Source of the DNA: Sandaracinaceae bacterium
GTDB taxonomy: Bacteria > Myxococcota_A > Polyangia > Polyangiales > Houyiibacteriaceae
DNA length: 64,000 bases
Assembly: GCA_020633055.1 (NCBI GenBank)
Contig: JACKEJ010000006.1
Span: 744,001 to 808,000 of the forward strand
Reading direction: 5' to 3'
In this document: one piece after another, positions 61,198 through 64,000 of the stretch
Layout of the letters: the number at the start of each line of letters is the position of its first letter
Numbering within the stretch: the stretch's first letter is position 1
Notes under the pieces: model-generated
Seen by the model: only the letters and a program-made list of their open reading frames with translations
Told to the model about the DNA's origin: nothing
The model's database searches: none
Position numbers and translations under genes: made by a program

Positions 61198-62886
61198 CTA
61201 CTGCTGCAGGTAGGGGTTGGTGCCGAAGCTGAAGCCCATCTGAGCGGGCGGCGGATCGGGCCGCGTCGCGGGTGGTGGGGTGGGCTCCATCGCCGGAGGC
61301 GGGGTGGGTTCGGCCGCCGCGGTCGTCGTGGCCGCCGCTGCCTCGCTCGACCCTCGACGACGGCCCACGCTGCGCATGTGGCCGCCTTCGGACCCGGAAC
61401 TCGACTCGTCGGCGCCATCCTCGTGCGTGTCCATCGCGCTCGCAGCGGGTGCCTCGGCGACCTCGGGCGTCTCTTCCGGGGTCGCATCGGGGGTCGCATC
61501 GGGGACCGTGGCCGTGGCTGGCTGCGGCGTCGCTTCGACCACGGGCGCCGGTGTGGCAGGCCCGAGCGGCTGCGCCACGGGGGACGGCCGGTTGGCTACC
61601 TGCCAGGCCAGCAGACCGCCACCCACGAAGGCGACGAGCAGCAGGGCCACGACCAGCATCTTGATGCCGCTCCCACCGCTGGACTGCGGCGCAGGGGTAC
61701 CCATCGTGGGCAGCATGTGCTGTCCGCTCAGGATCACCGGCATCATCCCGGTGCCGGACTCCGAGTGCATGCCCGTGATCATGCGCCGGCCGGACACGCC
61801 AGGCAGCGACATGGAACCGGACGACCCGTCTCGGGCCACCGGCATGAGCGCCTCGCCCATCTCGCGCTGACCCAGGGACTCGATGGCCTCCTGAACGCGA
61901 CCGCGCTCCTCGTCGAGCTTGGCGCCGATGAGCTCCGTGGCCAGCGCGCCGACGGCGCGGGTGGTGCCGATGCCGCCGTTCAGGCGGGCCACCTCTTCCG
62001 CGGCTTCCATGAACTCGTCTGCGGTCTGGAAGCGTAGGTTGGGGTCACGGTGCAGCGCCTTCTCGAGCAGCGCGTCGAAGGGCTCCAAGTCCGGCCACAG
62101 GCTGGACGGCATGGGGATCGGGTCGTTGAGGATCTTCGCCAGCGTCGCCGCGTTGTTCTCGCCGCGGAAGAGCCGCCGGCCCGTGAGCGACTCCCACAGG
62201 ATGATGCCCATGCTGAAGAGGTCGGAGCGCTGATCGGCCTCACCCGTCGAGGCCTGCTCGGGCGCCATGTAGCTGAGCTTGCCCTTGAACTGGCCCGCGC
62301 GCGTGGAGGCCATGCGTACCTCGGCCTTGGCCACGCCGAAGTCGGTCAGGCGGCTGATGCCGTCGGTGCCGACCATGATGTTGTGCGGCGACACATCGCG
62401 GTGGACGATGTTGAGGGGCTCGCCCTTGTCCCCCGTGAGCGAGTGAGCTGCCCCGAGTCCCCCCAGCGCGTCAATGATGATCTTCATCACCAGGCTGGTG
62501 TCGAGCCGACGGCCCTGCTTCGCGGAGCGCCCGAGCAGCGCGCCCAGGTGGTCACCCTCGATGTACTCCATCACCAGGAAGTAGCCGTCGCCGCCCGAGT
62601 CGCTGATGTCGAGCGTGGGCACCACGTTGGGGTGCCGGATGCGCGCGGCGAGGCGCGCCTCGTCCAGGAACATCGAGATGAACTCTTCCTCGTATGCCAG
62701 GTGCGGGTGCAGCACCTTGATCGCGACGAGGCGCTCGAAGCCAGCGACGCCGATGGCGCGCGCGATGTACACGGCTGCCATGCCGCCGGACGCGAGCTGG
62801 GTCAGCACCTCGTAGCGGCCGAGCACGCGCCCGGCCATGTTTCGTGCTTCGTTGGCTCCGCCCGGAGCGTTGGCAGCTGCGGTCAT
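61198..62886 (-). CDS. Ser/Thr protein kinase with single membrane segment
   Basis: A 562-residue Hanks-type kinase. The catalytic Lys is in VAIKVLHPHLAY, the loop is IVHRDVSPHN, the metal motif LTDFGVAKAE, and the activation end MAPEQAS; all canonical residues are present. After the kinase (about residues 25-290) comes a linker and then a membrane segment (LVVALLLVAFVGGGLLAWQV at about 415) and a Pro/Thr-rich extracytoplasmic tail. This is the usual myxobacterial membrane kinase layout. Its start is one base past the stop of the upstream gene at 62888, so they form an operon. Confidence 0.95.
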   Translation of the reverse strand: MTAAANAPGGANEARNMAGRVLGRYEVLTQLASGGMAAVYIARAIGVAGFERLVAIKVLHPHLAYEEEFISMFLDEARLAARIRHPNVVPTLDISDSGGDGYFLVMEYIEGDHLGALLGRSAKQGRRLDTSLVMKIIIDALGGLGAAHSLTGDKGEPLNIVHRDVSPHNIMVGTDGISRLTDFGVAKAEVRMASTRAGQFKGKLSYMAPEQASTGEADQRSDLFSMGIILWESLTGRRLFRGENNAATLAKILNDPIPMPSSLWPDLEPFDALLEKALHRDPNLRFQTADEFMEAAEEVARLNGGIGTTRAVGALATELIGAKLDEERGRVQEAIESLGQREMGEALMPVARDGSSGSMSLPGVSGRRMITGMHSESGTGMMPVILSGQHMLPTMGTPAPQSSGGSGIKMLVVALLLVAFVGGGLLAWQVANRPSPVAQPLGPATPAPVVEATPQPATATVPDATPDATPEETPEVAEAPAASAMDTHEDGADESSSGSEGGHMRSVGRRRGSSEAAAATTTAAAEPTPPPAMEPTPPPATRPDPPPAQMGFSFGTNPYLQQ

Positions 62887-62887
62887 C

Positions 62888-63892
62888 TCAGAACGTACCT
62901 TCCAGGAGGAGCATGCCTCCCTGCCGGGACAGACCCACCGTCGGTGTCACACCTTGGGAGTCCTCGCTGCTCGCGTCCTCGTCGTCGTCGCTGCCGCGCC
63001 AGTCGGTGAGGATGCCGATGACCAGGGTGGTGGCGGCGAGACCGGCGGTGACGCCGATGAGCGCGTTGGTGCGCTTCTCGCGCTGCTGCCCGTCACGCAG
63101 CAGGCGCCGCGCCTCCGTACAGTCGCCGCCGGCGCTGGTGCACATCTCCGCCGCGTCTTCGTAGGCGCCCACATGGTTCTGGGTGTCGATGCCCGACCAC
63201 AGCATCGCGGCGCCCGCGCCGAGCGTGAGCGCGCCCGCCACAATGAAGGTGGCGCGCGGGAAGCGGAAGGGCTCGTTGATCACGATCGGGTTTCCGTCGG
63301 AGTCACGCTGCACCAACGGCTCGGGCGGCGGAGGCGGCGCCTCGAACGAGAGCGCGCGTGTCTGGCCCGCGCGAGCGCGGACGGTCTGTGTCACGCGGCC
63401 ATGCTCGAAGCCAGCGGCGACCTCGTGCTCCACGCCCGGCTCCACGAAGAACGACAGGCCACCCGTGAGCGAACCGTCCACCTCGACGGCGCAGTTGGCG
63501 TCGCACGTCACGTCGATGCGGACGTACTGGGCGGCGGCTCCCTCGAGCACCTCGGCCGCCATGGCCTGTGCAGCTTCGTTGTCCGGGTACGTCTGCTGCA
63601 GGCGCAGCGCGAGCGACGCGGCGCGCATCTGGTGGCCGGCGCGGCGGCGCGCCTCGATGGCGTGGGAGAGGGCCGCTGGCGCGGGGGACAGACGGTCTGC
63701 CGTCTCGAACCACTGCGCGGCGGCTTCCCAGTTCTCGGTCAGCGCTTCTTGCGTGCCCCGGTCGAAGGCCTGCGCCGCCGCTGCGCGCTCACGTCCCTGC
63801 GCGCTCGCGCTGGCCGCCAGCGCCATGGTGAAGACGAGCGCCGTCAGCGCGAAGGCAATGGATTTCGTGTGGTTCATGCGAGCGTTCGCCAT
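62888..63892 (-). CDS. Exported protein with TPR-like N-terminus and PEGA-like segment
   Basis: A 334-residue protein with a signal peptide (IAFALTALVFTMALAASASAQ). ATG 63892 or ATG 63877 may be the start. Helical pairs (TENWEAAAQWFETADRLSP, RRAGHQMRAASLALRLQQ) look like TPR, then VRIDVTCDANCAVEVDGSL resembles a PEGA-type segment, and two hydrophobic helices (TFIVAGALTLGAGAAMLWSG; ALIGVTAGLAATTLVIGIL) may anchor it. It is the first gene of the kinase operon and could be a sensor partner of the kinase; that is inference. Confidence 0.8.
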   Translation of the reverse strand: MANARMNHTKSIAFALTALVFTMALAASASAQGRERAAAAQAFDRGTQEALTENWEAAAQWFETADRLSPAPAALSHAIEARRRAGHQMRAASLALRLQQTYPDNEAAQAMAAEVLEGAAAQYVRIDVTCDANCAVEVDGSLTGGLSFFVEPGVEHEVAAGFEHGRVTQTVRARAGQTRALSFEAPPPPPEPLVQRDSDGNPIVINEPFRFPRATFIVAGALTLGAGAAMLWSGIDTQNHVGAYEDAAEMCTSAGGDCTEARRLLRDGQQREKRTNALIGVTAGLAATTLVIGILTDWRGSDDDEDASSEDSQGVTPTVGLSRQGGMLLLEGTF

Positions 63893-63907
63893 TTCAATGC
63901 TGCCCCC

Positions 63908-63937
63908 AGAATGCCTGTAGGTTTATTGGCTAGTCAA
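63908..63937 (-). promoter_or_regulatory. Candidate promoter of the kinase operon
   Basis: On the minus strand TTGACT (63937-63932) lies 18 bases from CATTCT (63913-63908). The -35 is good, the -10 poor (3 of 6). The region is visibly richer in A/T than the genes, as expected of a promoter. Confidence 0.3.
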
Positions 63938-63951
63938 GACTGGTGTGACGG

Positions 63952-63970
63952 GGGGATGAAATATATCCCC
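63952..63970. promoter_or_regulatory. 19-bp inverted repeat, candidate operator
   Basis: The arms GGGGAT and ATCCCC are perfect and separated by 7 A/T-rich bases. It sits about 15 bases upstream of the -35 box of the kinase operon, a usual position for an activator site. No matching regulator is encoded nearby. Confidence 0.4.
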
Positions 63971-64000
63971 AATCAGGGATGGGTGTTCCCAACGCCCGTT

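Overview
The window is about 70 % G+C, densely coded, and looks like a chromosome segment of a Myxococcota bacterium (a Polyangiales/Sandaracinaceae-like lineage is my guess). The support is indirect: many lipoproteins with Asp/Ala/Gly-rich linkers, an Arg-rich MYXO-CTERM-like tail, Ser/Thr kinase, FHA-GGDEF and pilus genes, and protein families common in that phylum. No rRNA, transposase, integrase or CRISPR array is visible. One tRNA gene (tRNA-Cys) is present.

Layout. 1-3427: end of an acyl-CoA dehydrogenase gene, unknown proteins and a class-C serine hydrolase beside a 39-bp tandem repeat. 3445-9348: a complete SUF iron-sulfur assembly operon (Rrf2 regulator, SufB, SufC, SufD, SufS, SufT-like) with a recognisable promoter and a candidate operator; most junctions are 4-bp stop/start overlaps and no SufE/SufU/SufA is present. 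9380-11479: a gene fusing an LtrA-type membrane domain to an inward-rectifier K+ channel. 11437-23608: cobyric acid synthase coupled to a lipoprotein gene, a SprB-repeat surface protein, an SDR, a Mur ligase lacking its N-terminal domain coupled to a Cys/Asp-repeat lipoprotein, an HD-GYP-like protein and an M23 peptidase with a degenerate lytic-transglycosylase-like domain. 23714-35461: UPF0182 and ABC exporter genes, TerC, tRNA-Cys and several exported proteins including an FG-GAP/ASPIC protein.

35647-42353 is the most interesting accessory region. A YprA/MrfA-type helicase gene and a YprB/MrfB-type exonuclease gene, which in Bacillus subtilis form the neighbouring mrfAB DNA-repair pair, are separated here by a two-gene Septu-type anti-phage system (PtuA ATPase and PtuB HNH nuclease, TTG start with 4-bp overlap) of visibly lower G+C, plus a small membrane protein gene.

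42516-64000: an FHA-GGDEF cyclase; a block of seven membrane glycan genes (GT2, methyltransferase, GT-C-like proteins, YfhO-like protein, GT39-like protein and an alkaline-phosphatase-superfamily enzyme with Thr instead of the sulfatase Cys); TsaE; an M1 peptidase; PilS-like kinase with PilC but no PilR nearby; and a Ser/Thr kinase operon preceded by a 19-bp inverted repeat. Functions are inferred from motifs read by eye; no database search was possible.
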